A stretch of 64,000 nt of DNA from the NCBI RefSeq assembly GCF_900105165.1, contig NZ_LT629740.1:2914001-2978000 (forward strand). The letters are read 5' to 3'. Made by a program: the position numbers and the translations under genes. The notes below the pieces were generated by a model. That model worked only from the letters and a program-made list of their open reading frames with translations, had not been told where the DNA came from and did not search any database. Source of the DNA: Mucilaginibacter mallensis. GTDB taxonomy: Bacteria > Bacteroidota > Bacteroidia > Sphingobacteriales > Sphingobacteriaceae. This document shows, in pieces, positions 25,430 through 33,870 of the stretch (its first letter is position 1; each line of letters starts with the position of its first letter).

Positions 25430-25861
25430 TTAAAATTTATTAGCGATTGTTTTCCCTATGGAATACACATGACACCCCGCACAAAATGCGAAGAAAGCCT
25501 CCAATAAGGCGAATAAAGATAATACTGTTGCAAGGGAAACAGCAATAATTGTTTGATCGAAAAAAATCGAAATAAGTATAGCTACAGTAAAGCCCAACCC
25601 TACCATGGCGGCAAATCTTTTAGGGGCGCGGTCAACAGGCTTGTTTTTTATTTTGAGTTGCTTGATAATGGCATCGCTCAAAAAGCCAAGCACGCTATAT
25701 TTGCCCAGGTTAAAAGATCTTAAAGCAAAATCAAATAGTAAAAAAGCGATGATCAGCCAAAAGCCTGTTACCAAATAAACAACAGACAATACCAAAACAA
25801 AAAAAGCCGTTAAACGGGCCTTGTTTTCATTTATACTAACAAAATCAATCGGACAATTCAT
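25430..25861 (-). CDS. DUF4395 membrane protein
   Basis: A 143-residue inner-membrane protein with about four helices. It matches DUF4395: CPIDFVSINENKARLTAF at the N-terminus, FNLGKYSVLG, DRAPKRFAA, and a C-terminal FCAGCHVY with a CxxC-like pair (C-A-G-C). Family members often neighbour thioredoxins or rhodaneses, suggesting thiol or sulfur chemistry at the membrane; that is inference. It begins with the cysteine at residue 3. Confidence 0.8.
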   Translation of the reverse strand: MNCPIDFVSINENKARLTAFFVLVLSVVYLVTGFWLIIAFLLFDFALRSFNLGKYSVLGFLSDAIIKQLKIKNKPVDRAPKRFAAMVGLGFTVAILISIFFDQTIIAVSLATVLSLFALLEAFFAFCAGCHVYSIGKTIANKF

Positions 25862-25879
25862 ATTACAAAGCTAAACTAA

Positions 25880-25955
25880 AACCAAGATTTATCGGATTTA
25901 AAGATGGCCATTATAATAACATCATGTAAATCTTTAAATCCAATAAATCTTGGTT
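25880..25955. repeat. Long inverted repeat between DUF4395 and the peroxiredoxin
   Basis: Arms of about 26 bp (25880-25905 and 25930-25955), with AACCAAGATTTAT and GGATTTAAAGAT blocks on the left and their complements on the right, differ at one or two positions around a 24-base loop. The AACCAnGATT...CGGATTTA core recalls the repeats that bound the GxxExxY unit at 39333-39836. Confidence 0.7.
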
Positions 25956-25962
25956 CAGATTC

Positions 25963-26598
25963 TTATTTATTCGGCTGTGGTGTTAACCTTAAGTAAGGTT
26001 TTACCAATTCAAACCCTTTAGGAAATTTAGCCGGGATATCTTCTGTTTTGATAGATGGCAATACTACAACACGCTCCCCGTCTTTCCAGTCGGCCGGTGT
26101 GGCAACGCTGTGGTTAGCGGTCAATTGTAATGAATCAATCACCCTTAAAATTTCCTGGAAATTTCTGCCTGTTGAAGCAGGGTAAGTAATGATCAGTTTG
26201 ATCTTCTTATCCGGGCTGATAATAAATAATGACCTAACTGTAGCTGTTAATGAAGCATTCGGGTGAATCATGTCATAAGCTTCGCTTATTGCCCTGTTCT
26301 CATCAGCTATGATGGGGAAGTTAACTTCAACATTCTGTGTTTCGTTAATATCATTGATCCATAACTTGTGCGATTCAACAGAATCAACGCTCAAAGCAGC
26401 AACCTTAACATTACGTTTCTCGAACTCATATTTTAATGAAGCTGTTCTTCCTAACTCAGTGGTACACACCGGTGTATAATCCGCAGGATGCGAAAATAAT
26501 ACGCCCCAGCTATCGCCTAAAAATTCATAAAAATCGATTTCACCTAGTGAAGTCTGTGCTTTAAAGTTTGGTGCATCATCACCTAATCGTAAACTCAT
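25963..26598 (-). CDS. 1-Cys peroxiredoxin (Prx6 type)
   Basis: A 211-residue cytoplasmic peroxiredoxin. FSHPADYTPVCTTELG (residues 35-50) contains the peroxidatic C45; no resolving cysteine is present. The C-terminal arm (TPADWKDGERVVVLPSI, FPKGFELVKPYLR) is typical of the Prx6 group. It reduces hydrogen peroxide and alkyl hydroperoxides with an outside thiol. Single gene. Confidence 0.95.
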   Translation of the reverse strand: MSLRLGDDAPNFKAQTSLGEIDFYEFLGDSWGVLFSHPADYTPVCTTELGRTASLKYEFEKRNVKVAALSVDSVESHKLWINDINETQNVEVNFPIIADENRAISEAYDMIHPNASLTATVRSLFIISPDKKIKLIITYPASTGRNFQEILRVIDSLQLTANHSVATPADWKDGERVVVLPSIKTEDIPAKFPKGFELVKPYLRLTPQPNK

Positions 26599-26742
26599 GA
26601 TATGTTATATTTATGGTATTAAATTTTGTACAAGCCTATAACGCTTAAGCAAATGTAGTAATTTTTTACATTTACTATTAATCCTATGGAAATGATAGTT
26701 TATATGATATTGGACTTACAAATAAAAATAATTTATTCATAA

Positions 26743-26828
26743 TGTCATTGCGAGTGATAGCGTGGCAACCTCGTCGCTTATATATTGAACGCGACGAGGT
26801 TGCTTCGTCGTTCCTCCTCGCAATGACA
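26743..26828. repeat. REP-type element, TGTCATTGCGAG family
   Basis: Perfect 12-bp ends TGTCATTGCGAG (26743-26754) and CTCGCAATGACA (26817-26828) surround a perfect 13-bp pair GCAACCTCGTCGC (26765-26777) and GCGACGAGGTTGC (26791-26803). It sits directly after the YdeP-like stop codon. A half-unit recurs at 15665-15688. Confidence 0.8.
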
Positions 26829-26833
26829 CACGT

Positions 26834-29146
26834 TTAGGATTCATGCTTCTTAATCTTAATAATAACCATCTTAGATGTCGGTGTATTACTCGTCTTAGCC
26901 ACCGTATCAATCGGCACCAGCACATTGGTTTCGGGATAATAGGTTGCAGTATTACTTTCCGGGATATTATAAGCTACGATCACAAATAGGCGTGCAGCAC
27001 GCTCCTTACCACTATGATAATTGAACAGGTCAACCTTATCCCCTGCTTTAAAGCCGGCTTTATGTATATCCTTTTCATTCATGAATATTACCCGGCGCTC
27101 ATTATGGATACCACGGTAGCGGTCATCTAAACCATAAATAGTGGTATTAAACTGGTCGTGACTGCGGATGGTCATCATTATAAATTCATCATCTTCCAGT
27201 TTATGCTCGGTTAATTCAGTTACGGTAAAAGGTATTTTACCCCCCATATTTTCACCAGTGAATTTCCCTTCTCGCGGAGCATTGGGTAGGTAAAAGCCTC
27301 CGGGTTCCCGTACCCGTTTATTGTAATTTTCAAGCCCGGGGATCACCTTCTCCATATCATCGCGTACAGCATCATAACTTTGGGCATATTTATCCCAATC
27401 CACAACTGTTCTATCACCCAAAGTAGCTTTCGCCAACCTGCATACTATTTGGTTTTCACTTAGTAAATCCTTTGAAACTGGTTCCAATATCCCTTTCGAC
27501 ATCTGTACAACACCCATTGAATTTTCACAGCTAATTAATTGCGCTTCACCATTTATCATATCTTTATCACTGCGGGCAAGTGTTGGCAGTATGATAGATT
27601 CCTCACCATGCACTAAATGATTCCTGTTAAGTTTAGTTGAAACGCTTACCGTAAGTTTCATTTTACGCAACCCGTCAGCTGTATAATTGGTATCCGGTGT
27701 AGCCGAAAGAAAATTTCCTCCCATCGAGAAAAATACTTTCAACTTGCCTTCGTGCATCGCTTTGATGGATTCCACTACATCCAGTCCGTGTTCACGAGGT
27801 GGCTCAAAGCCATAAACCTCTTTTAGTTTATCCAGTTGCTTTTCTGTTGGCTTATCAAATATCAGCATGGTGCGGTTGCCCTGTACGTTGCTATGCCCGC
27901 GCACCGGGCATAATCCTGCTCCCGGCTTACCTATACTGCCTTTGAGGATTGTTAAATTAACGATCTCCTTTATAGTATCAACCCCATTTTTATGCTGTGT
28001 AACACCCATTGCCCAGCAAATAATGATGCGGCTCTTATATTTCAGCATTTCCGCAGTCTCCTGTATTTGCGATAGCGGTACGCCACATTTTTCTGCAAGT
28101 TCGTCTACTTTATGCTGTTGTAAACTATGCAGAAATTGAGCATAGCCTAACGTATTATCCCTTATAAAATCCTGGTCGAATACCTTACCGGGTTCTTTAA
28201 CTTCCGCTTCGTACAGCAATTTTTCAATAGCTTTTAACAGGGCCATATCACCGTTTATTCTTACCTGCAAAAAAAGATCGGCCAGTTGTGTTTTAATGCC
28301 CAGTATTCCCTTAACATTCTGCGGGTTTTTAAAGCCCATTAACCCAGCCTCATGCAGTGGATTTATAGCGATAATCTTTGAGCCGTTATCTTTAGCTTTT
28401 TGCAAAGCCGTAAGCATACGCGGGTGATTTGTACCCGGGTTTTGTCCAATAATGATGATCACATCTGTATCGTAAAAATCATTCAGCGTTACGGTGCCTT
28501 TGCCTATACCAATAGTTGGCGTAAGCGCTGAGCCTGATGACTCATGACACATATTCGAACAATCGGGCAGGTTATTGGTACCATATTCCCTTATGAATAA
28601 CTGATAAGTAAACGAAGCTTCGTTACTGGTACGGCCAGAAGTGTAAAATGCAGCCTCATTTGGCGATGAGAGTCTATTTAAATGATATGCAATCTTTTTA
28701 AAGGCATCATCCCAGCTAATAGGTTCGTAATGCGTGCCGCCTTTTGGTAAGTATACAGGTTCTGCAATCCTGCCCTTTTTACCTATTTCATAATCATTCA
28801 ATTTTGCCAATTCAGCAACTGAATTTTGGGCGAAGAACTCGCCTGTCAGCTTTTTAGTGGTCGCTTCTTCAGCCAGTGCTTTAGCGCCATTCTCACAATA
28901 TTCCGCAACTGGAGAGCGGTCATCATCCGGATCAGGCCATGCACAGCTGGAGCAATCAAACCCACCTTTTTTATTCATGTGGAACAGGCCTTCCATACCA
29001 CGCACCAAGCCTGCTTCCTGAAAAACATCAGTCAGTGCAGCTGTAACAGCTGGGATACCAGCCGCCCATTTTTTAGGTTCCGTTACTTTCAGATCCAGCA
29101 ATTCTTCGGGATTTTCAGCATCGGGTTGTTCTACGTTCTTGTTCAT
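26834..29146 (-). CDS. Molybdopterin oxidoreductase alpha subunit, YdeP/FdhF-like
   Basis: A 770-residue molybdenum bis-MGD enzyme of the YdeP group ('oxidoreductase alpha subunit'). Near the N-terminus it has GGFDCSSCAWPDP and EYCENG (C65, C68, C84), typical of the group; then CSNMCHESSGSAL with C200 as a possible molybdenum ligand, IIIIGQNPGTNHPRM, and a C-terminal molydopterin-binding domain (YGLDDRYRGIHNERRVIF). It resembles formate dehydrogenases, yet its substrate is unknown; Escherichia coli YdeP is linked to acid resistance. I use ATG 29146 with AAAGGA upstream; an ATG 27 codons earlier would overlap DUF7009. FdhD and cofactor genes follow upstream. Confidence 0.88.
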   Translation of the reverse strand: MNKNVEQPDAENPEELLDLKVTEPKKWAAGIPAVTAALTDVFQEAGLVRGMEGLFHMNKKGGFDCSSCAWPDPDDDRSPVAEYCENGAKALAEEATTKKLTGEFFAQNSVAELAKLNDYEIGKKGRIAEPVYLPKGGTHYEPISWDDAFKKIAYHLNRLSSPNEAAFYTSGRTSNEASFTYQLFIREYGTNNLPDCSNMCHESSGSALTPTIGIGKGTVTLNDFYDTDVIIIIGQNPGTNHPRMLTALQKAKDNGSKIIAINPLHEAGLMGFKNPQNVKGILGIKTQLADLFLQVRINGDMALLKAIEKLLYEAEVKEPGKVFDQDFIRDNTLGYAQFLHSLQQHKVDELAEKCGVPLSQIQETAEMLKYKSRIIICWAMGVTQHKNGVDTIKEIVNLTILKGSIGKPGAGLCPVRGHSNVQGNRTMLIFDKPTEKQLDKLKEVYGFEPPREHGLDVVESIKAMHEGKLKVFFSMGGNFLSATPDTNYTADGLRKMKLTVSVSTKLNRNHLVHGEESIILPTLARSDKDMINGEAQLISCENSMGVVQMSKGILEPVSKDLLSENQIVCRLAKATLGDRTVVDWDKYAQSYDAVRDDMEKVIPGLENYNKRVREPGGFYLPNAPREGKFTGENMGGKIPFTVTELTEHKLEDDEFIMMTIRSHDQFNTTIYGLDDRYRGIHNERRVIFMNEKDIHKAGFKAGDKVDLFNYHSGKERAARLFVIVAYNIPESNTATYYPETNVLVPIDTVAKTSNTPTSKMVIIKIKKHES

Positions 29147-29150
29147 GACA

Positions 29151-29510
29151 TTATCCTTTCTTCTTTTGGGTGAGCGGGTTTGGGTAATTATCGCTTTGAT
29201 CTTCATCAACCTCATCCAAACACACAAAATCTTTTTCTACAAGTAATTCCAGCGCTCCATACTTGTTTTCGAAACCAACGCGGTCGGTATTTATCAACTC
29301 GCTGATCATTTTGCGTGACATGCACATAGTGATCTTATTGTCGATATAACTGGATGTAAGCTCTTTACCTTCAGTTAATTGCAATGCATAAATGAGAGGA
29401 TTCCCTGCAAAACTCACTTGTTCTTCCAGGTATCCCTCCCTAGCTAAACTATCAACATCAGTACGTGTGAGCCTGTAGCGTAACGAGTTGCTTTTAATGC
29501 GTAGTTTCAT
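29151..29510 (-). CDS. DUF7009 family protein
   Basis: A 119-residue protein, MKLRIKSNSLRYRLTRTDVD at the start and KDFVCLDEVDEDQSDNYPNP at the end, matching the DUF7009 family, which is common beside YdeP-like oxidoreductases. Its start overlaps the fdhD stop by 17 bases and it ends four bases before the oxidoreductase start, so the three are translated together. A role in maturation of, or partnership with, the molybdoenzyme is inferred. The conserved cysteine (in KDFVCL) could act in sulfur or cofactor handling. Confidence 0.75.
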   Translation of the reverse strand: MKLRIKSNSLRYRLTRTDVDSLAREGYLEEQVSFAGNPLIYALQLTEGKELTSSYIDNKITMCMSRKMISELINTDRVGFENKYGALELLVEKDFVCLDEVDEDQSDNYPNPLTQKKKG

Positions 29511-30363
29511 GTTCTGTGATTAAGATTCGGTGTGCGGTTGTATAAATATTAAAACGTTCGTTGCGTAAAAATCCTATTAACGTAATATTAAATTCTTCAG
29601 CTAATTGCACTGCCAGACTTGATGGAGCCCCTACTGCGGCAATGATGGTTATACCTGCCATAGCTGCTTTTTGCACTAGTTCAAAACTTGCCCTGCCACT
29701 TAACAATAAGATATGCTTATTTAAAGGCAACCAATTTTCATTTAAAGCTGCGCCAATAAGTTTGTCCAAAGCATTATGCCGGCCAACATCCTCGCGTACC
29801 AATAGCAATTCGCCTGTTGATGTGAATAGTGCCGAGGCATGCAATCCACCGGTATCTGCAAAGACCTTTTGATGCCGGCTTAATATTGCGGGCAATTGGT
29901 GTAATAGTTCAGCATTAATAAAATTATCTATTTGCGGCTGATGATCATAAGCACTTACCGTGCGTATAGCATTTATAGATCCCTTACCACAAACGCCGCA
30001 GCTTGACGTTGTATAAAAATTGCGTTCGGTATTGCGCAGGTTAGGTATAGTTTCTTCACTTAATGTTACCTGTATTACATTTTCCTTATTCTCAGCGCAG
30101 GCTATAAAGCAATGATCTATTTTGGCGATATCTTCCTGTTTTTGGATAATACCCTCTGTAAACAGAAAACCTAAAGCCAGTTCGGCATCGTGGCCGGGTG
30201 TACGCATAGTAACGGAGATATTTTGTACCTGGCGATTTTCTTTAGTACCATGTTCCAGCCTTATCTCCAAAGGTTCTTCAATGGCAAGCGCATCTAATGC
30301 TTCTGTGCTTACAACGCGACTTACCTTAGTAATCGGCAAATGTGTGATTGAACTGGCTGGCAT
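29494..30363 (-). CDS. fdhD: FdhD sulfurtransferase for molybdenum cofactor
   Basis: 289 residues. SSCGVCGKGSI carries the two cysteines C122 and C125 that pass sulfur from a cysteine desulfurase to bis-MGD before insertion into formate dehydrogenases. MRTPGHDAELALGFLFTEG and VREDVGRHNALDKLIG are further family landmarks. First gene of the leftward operon fdhD-DUF7009-ydeP-like; it implies that the oxidoreductase needs a sulfurated cofactor. Confidence 0.93.
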   Translation of the reverse strand: MPASSITHLPITKVSRVVSTEALDALAIEEPLEIRLEHGTKENRQVQNISVTMRTPGHDAELALGFLFTEGIIQKQEDIAKIDHCFIACAENKENVIQVTLSEETIPNLRNTERNFYTTSSCGVCGKGSINAIRTVSAYDHQPQIDNFINAELLHQLPAILSRHQKVFADTGGLHASALFTSTGELLLVREDVGRHNALDKLIGAALNENWLPLNKHILLLSGRASFELVQKAAMAGITIIAAVGAPSSLAVQLAEEFNITLIGFLRNERFNIYTTAHRILITEHETTH

Positions 30364-30425
30364 ATATCAAATATACAACTCATATAAGCTTATTGTTCTG
30401 CTTTTAACGCATAAAAAATGCGATA

Positions 30426-30445
30426 TTTGTTTAATTTTAAACAAA
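30426..30445. promoter_or_regulatory. 20-bp perfect palindrome between fdhD and moaD
   Basis: TTTGTTTAA-TT-TTAAACAAA lies 62 bases before fdhD and 38 bases before moaD, which are transcribed away from each other. It is well placed as a shared operator. The region also has a TTTG and a CAAGTTTG box (30454-30461), an imperfect -33/-7 pair for moaD. Confidence 0.45.
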
Positions 30446-30483
30446 CGGTGCTCAAGTTTGTCAACATCAAATAAACAAAGCAA

Positions 30484-30726
30484 ATGAACATCAACGTACT
30501 GGCATTTGGGATAGCAAAGGATATATTCGGGGGCTCAACTGTTAGGTTGGAATTGGCCAATGATGCCACTGTATATAATTTAAAATATTCTCTCGAAAAT
30601 CAATACCCGCGACTGAAACAGCTGGCATCATATATGATAGCAGTTAATAATGAGTATGCTCTTTTGGGTGATACGATACACGAGAGCGATGAAATTGCTG
30701 TAATACCGCCGGTGAGCGGAGGGTGA
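30484..30726 (+). CDS. moaD: Molybdopterin synthase small subunit MoaD
   Basis: 80 residues with a beta-grasp fold and the C-terminal Gly-Gly (PPVSGG) that is adenylated by MoeB and then carries the thiocarboxylate sulfur to precursor Z. First gene of the short moaDE unit. Confidence 0.93.
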   Translation: MNINVLAFGIAKDIFGGSTVRLELANDATVYNLKYSLENQYPRLKQLASYMIAVNNEYALLGDTIHESDEIAVIPPVSGG

Positions 30727-30745
30727 TAAACTATTTATAGAAACC

Positions 30746-31165
30746 TTGCAAACTCAAATTCAAATATCATCCGAGCCGCTTAACATCCAATCATGTATTG
30801 ATTGGGTGATGCTGCCTGAATCCGGCGGAATAGACGTATTTATCGGCACAGTGCGTAATGCAACCAAGGGCAAAGCCGTGATACGATTAGAGTTTGAGGC
30901 TTATGAAAAAATGGCCATCACTGAAATGGAAAAGATAGCTGCAGAAGCTATCAGCAAATGGCCCATACAAAGGTTATTGATCCATCACCGAACCGGAACT
31001 TTAGCAGTTGGCGAAGTACCTGTTATCATAGCCGTATCAACAGCACATCGCGCCGCAGCATTTGAAGCCTGTCGTTACGTTATTGACACGCTGAAACAAA
31101 CCGTACCTATCTGGAAAAAAGAGATTTTTGAGGATGGTGAGGTTTGGGTTGCAGCACATCCGTAA
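30746..31165 (+). CDS. moaE: Molybdopterin synthase large subunit MoaE
   Basis: 139 residues. GTVRNATKGKAVIRLEFEAY, IHHRTGTLAVGE, STAHRAAAFEACRY and a late PIWKKEIFEDGEVWV are the standard MoaE motifs; the lysine of WKKE is catalytic. The only start that keeps the N-terminal strand is TTG at 30746; the first in-frame ATG would remove about 20 residues. The gap to moaD is 19 bases. With MoaD it makes molybdopterin. Confidence 0.92.
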   Translation: MQTQIQISSEPLNIQSCIDWVMLPESGGIDVFIGTVRNATKGKAVIRLEFEAYEKMAITEMEKIAAEAISKWPIQRLLIHHRTGTLAVGEVPVIIAVSTAHRAAAFEACRYVIDTLKQTVPIWKKEIFEDGEVWVAAHP

Positions 31166-31184
31166 GAACCATGATTAAACGGAT

Positions 31185-32246
31185 TTATTGATTCAGAAAC
31201 CAATTTTGTAAGCCACCCTCCAACGAATAAATCTTCGCATCCGGGAATTTCTGTTTGATGGCCTTTACCACCTCACCGCTGCGTTTGCCAGATGAGCAGT
31301 ATAGCACTTTGGGTTTTCCGCTGGTTAAGTAATCCCGGTTATCTTCTACCTCATCTGCTTCCATGTGTATGCCGCCAATGTCAATAACATCGCGTTCCTG
31401 GTCGGTGCGTACATCAACCAGTTCTATGGTATCATCTAGTAGACCTCTTCTTACCTCAATTACCGACATAGTAGGAATAATAATAGTGCCTGTTAATCCT
31501 GTAATATTTGTTTTGCTTGCATAGCCTATCTTAATTATCCGGCTTTGCATGCTATGTGCATCGAAGATCAACACCCTGCCCGCCAGCAGATCGCCGGCTT
31601 TGGTAATGTATTTAATTACCTCATTAGCCTGCATACAGCCAATTATACCGGCCAGGGTAGGTATTACACCTCCTTCGGCACAATTAGGGATCTGAGCGGC
31701 ATTTACTTGGGGAAACAGGTCGCGATAGTTAGACGATGGCACACCACAGGAATTTCTCACGTTCCAGATAGCTACCTGCCCCTCAAACTGGTAAATAGCA
31801 CCGTAAACAATCGGCTTATCACTCAAAACACAGGCATCATTAAGCAGGTAACGGGTTTCAAAATTATCGGTGCAGTCAACCACGATATCATATGGAGCGA
31901 TGAGATCCATCACATTATCCGAAGTAATCTTAATATCATGTGCTATTAATTTAATTCCCGGATTTTGTTTTTGCAGGATATCAGCTGCTATTACCGCTTT
32001 TTTTAACCCCGCATCAGCAGGTGTATATAGTATCTGGCGATGCAGGTTGGTTAATGAAACAGCATCATAATCGGCTATGCCTAAAGTCCCAACACCTACG
32101 CCCGCTAAATACTGCGCTGCAGGGCAACCCAGTCCGCCTGCACCAACCACCAGCACCCTTGCCTTTTGCAAAAGCTCTTGTGTAGCTTCACCAAAACCGG
32201 GTAAAGCCATTTGGCAGCTATAACGTGTAAAGTCTTCGGTAATCAT
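31185..32246 (-). CDS. moeB: MoeB/ThiF-type adenylyltransferase with C-terminal rhodanese domain
   Basis: 353 residues. The E1-like domain (1-240) has the ATP loop GAGGLGCPAAQYLAG, NLHRQ, DCTDNFETR and PNCAEGGV. One of the usual zinc CxxC pairs is lost (NYRDLFP where Escherichia coli MoeB has YRCLFP). A short rhodanese domain follows with the persulfide loop CSSGKRS (C317) and DVRTDQE. The fusion can both activate MoaD and deliver sulfur, as in eukaryotic MOCS3. It ends at 31185 within a GAACCATGATTAAACGGATT repeat half, and its start overlaps the mobA stop by four bases. Confidence 0.9.
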   Translation of the reverse strand: MITEDFTRYSCQMALPGFGEATQELLQKARVLVVGAGGLGCPAAQYLAGVGVGTLGIADYDAVSLTNLHRQILYTPADAGLKKAVIAADILQKQNPGIKLIAHDIKITSDNVMDLIAPYDIVVDCTDNFETRYLLNDACVLSDKPIVYGAIYQFEGQVAIWNVRNSCGVPSSNYRDLFPQVNAAQIPNCAEGGVIPTLAGIIGCMQANEVIKYITKAGDLLAGRVLIFDAHSMQSRIIKIGYASKTNITGLTGTIIIPTMSVIEVRRGLLDDTIELVDVRTDQERDVIDIGGIHMEADEVEDNRDYLTSGKPKVLYCSSGKRSGEVVKAIKQKFPDAKIYSLEGGLQNWFLNQ

Positions 32247-33406
32247 GCTGTCGCGATTTTTTGGTGAAGTACTTTCTTAATTTTTTCCAGATCTTCCGGT
32301 GTATTAACATTGGTCAAAGCTCCTGGATTAGGAACATGTAATAGTCTGGGTTCTGCATTTATCAAAACCTTGCGCGGGCATGAATAGCCTTGCGCCAAAA
32401 ACGACAACAGTACCGGGTAGCTCTTCGGTTCCCATATGGTGATCAAAGGCTCAGGAAATTCACTCGTTTCGCTATGAAATGCCGTGGCTATAGCCGACGT
32501 GTCGCGATTAGCGACTAAATAATTCAGCGTATCTGTATCCAGCAAAGGCAGATCACAAGCTACAACCAACCATGCGCTATCTGGTTTTTCACGAAATGCT
32601 GATAAAATACCGCTATACGGGCCTAAATTAAGGAAAGTATCTGTGATAGATGAATAACTTACATCAACATCCTGTTTGTCGGAATTACGGGAAATATAAA
32701 CTTCATTACATAGTGGTTTTAGCATATCAGCCATATGATAGCGCTGCTCTTTTTCATACCACTTAACTGCACCTTTATCAAAACCCATACGCATACTTTT
32801 CCCACCTGCCAATACCAGACCGTTTAAACCCGGCTTTGCCTGTTGCATTTTATCAGCAAAAAAGCCGATAATCTTTTCGGTATCACCTAAAGCATAAAGC
32901 GGGATCTGCTGCCAGTTGGGTATAGCTTCTTTTACAAAATCGAAAATATCATTAACATTATCAGCTAATAAAATCAATTGCACATCAGTTAATTGCTCAA
33001 TCCTTTTCTGTAACGATGCTTCTTTATTAAGATCGATAATAACCACCTGCGCCTTTGCCTGCTGATGATTACCATTGATCAACACCAAATCAGCTTCAGC
33101 AAATAATTGTCTTTGTTTAAACGGGGTAACAAGTGCATTATAATTGAATTGTTGATAATTCAACTGATCGGTATATTCCAGAATGGCACCACTTGCTAAA
33201 CGGCCAGGCGATAAAACCTCATCATCATTATGCGAGGTATCAGCATAAGCACATTTGTATTTAGGCGATAAAGCCTGAATAATATTATCAGCTAATACCT
33301 TTATAGTTGTACATGGCGCACCAATAATAGCCCACTCATTACGCCCAAAGTTTCCATTTAATGGCCGTGCGAGATCCGCATGTTTTCTATGACCTTTTGA
33401 AATCAC
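32243..33406 (-). CDS. mobA: MobA-type nucleotidyltransferase with a degenerate MobB-like N-terminal domain
   Basis: 387 residues, about twice a normal MobA. Residues 196-387 are the GTP:molybdopterin transferase with LVLAGGKSMRMGFDKG (197-212), LNLGPYSGIL and VVACDLPLLDTDTL. Residues 1-190 look like a P-loop MobB domain that has lost its Walker A: the loop reads IIGAPCTTIKVLA, without the GKT/S. The order is reversed relative to a simple mobAB fusion. It attaches GMP or CMP to molybdopterin; the nearby YdeP-like enzyme would use the guanine form. It overlaps moaC by 20 bases. Confidence 0.85.
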   Translation of the reverse strand: MISKGHRKHADLARPLNGNFGRNEWAIIGAPCTTIKVLADNIIQALSPKYKCAYADTSHNDDEVLSPGRLASGAILEYTDQLNYQQFNYNALVTPFKQRQLFAEADLVLINGNHQQAKAQVVIIDLNKEASLQKRIEQLTDVQLILLADNVNDIFDFVKEAIPNWQQIPLYALGDTEKIIGFFADKMQQAKPGLNGLVLAGGKSMRMGFDKGAVKWYEKEQRYHMADMLKPLCNEVYISRNSDKQDVDVSYSSITDTFLNLGPYSGILSAFREKPDSAWLVVACDLPLLDTDTLNYLVANRDTSAIATAFHSETSEFPEPLITIWEPKSYPVLLSFLAQGYSCPRKVLINAEPRLLHVPNPGALTNVNTPEDLEKIKKVLHQKIATA

Positions 33407-33869
33407 GTTTACCTCCTGTTTTTGCTATCAGTTTGGTTTCCTTAATTACTATATCATGGCTCAGGGCCTTACACATATCATAAATTGTTAAAGCTGCAAT
33501 TGATGCACCTACCAAGGCTTCCATCTCCACCCCTGTTTTAGCTGTGATAGTTGCGGTACAATTAATAACAACATCGTTATCATCATTTAGTTGGATATCA
33601 ATTTTACAATTATCTAAACCCAGTGGGTGGCAGAGCGGTATCAGATCGCCGGTTTTTTTTGCCGCCATGATGCCTGCGATAACAGCTGTTTGAAATACCG
33701 AGCCTTTTTTAGTTTTAAGATCTCCATTCTCCAGCTGAGCTAAAACCTCATCAGGTAATGAAACTATGCTTTGAGCTGTAGCAGTACGTTGTGAAATAAC
33801 TTTCCCGCTAACGTCTACCATAGTAGCGCGCCCTTGTTCATCCAGATGGGTTAAAATTTTCTCGCTCAT
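33387..33869 (-). CDS. moaC: Cyclic pyranopterin monophosphate synthase MoaC
   Basis: 160 residues from ATG 33869 (MSEKILTHLDEQGRATMVDV). LIPLCHPLGLDNCKI and GVEMEALVGASIAALTIYDMCK are the canonical MoaC motifs; KETKL and KTGGK near the end complete the active site. Converts the MoaA product to cyclic pyranopterin. A longer frame from 33920 would run into moeA. moeA ends one base before this start. Confidence 0.95.
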   Translation of the reverse strand: MSEKILTHLDEQGRATMVDVSGKVISQRTATAQSIVSLPDEVLAQLENGDLKTKKGSVFQTAVIAGIMAAKKTGDLIPLCHPLGLDNCKIDIQLNDDNDVVINCTATITAKTGVEMEALVGASIAALTIYDMCKALSHDIVIKETKLIAKTGGKRDFKRS

Positions 33870-33870
33870 A

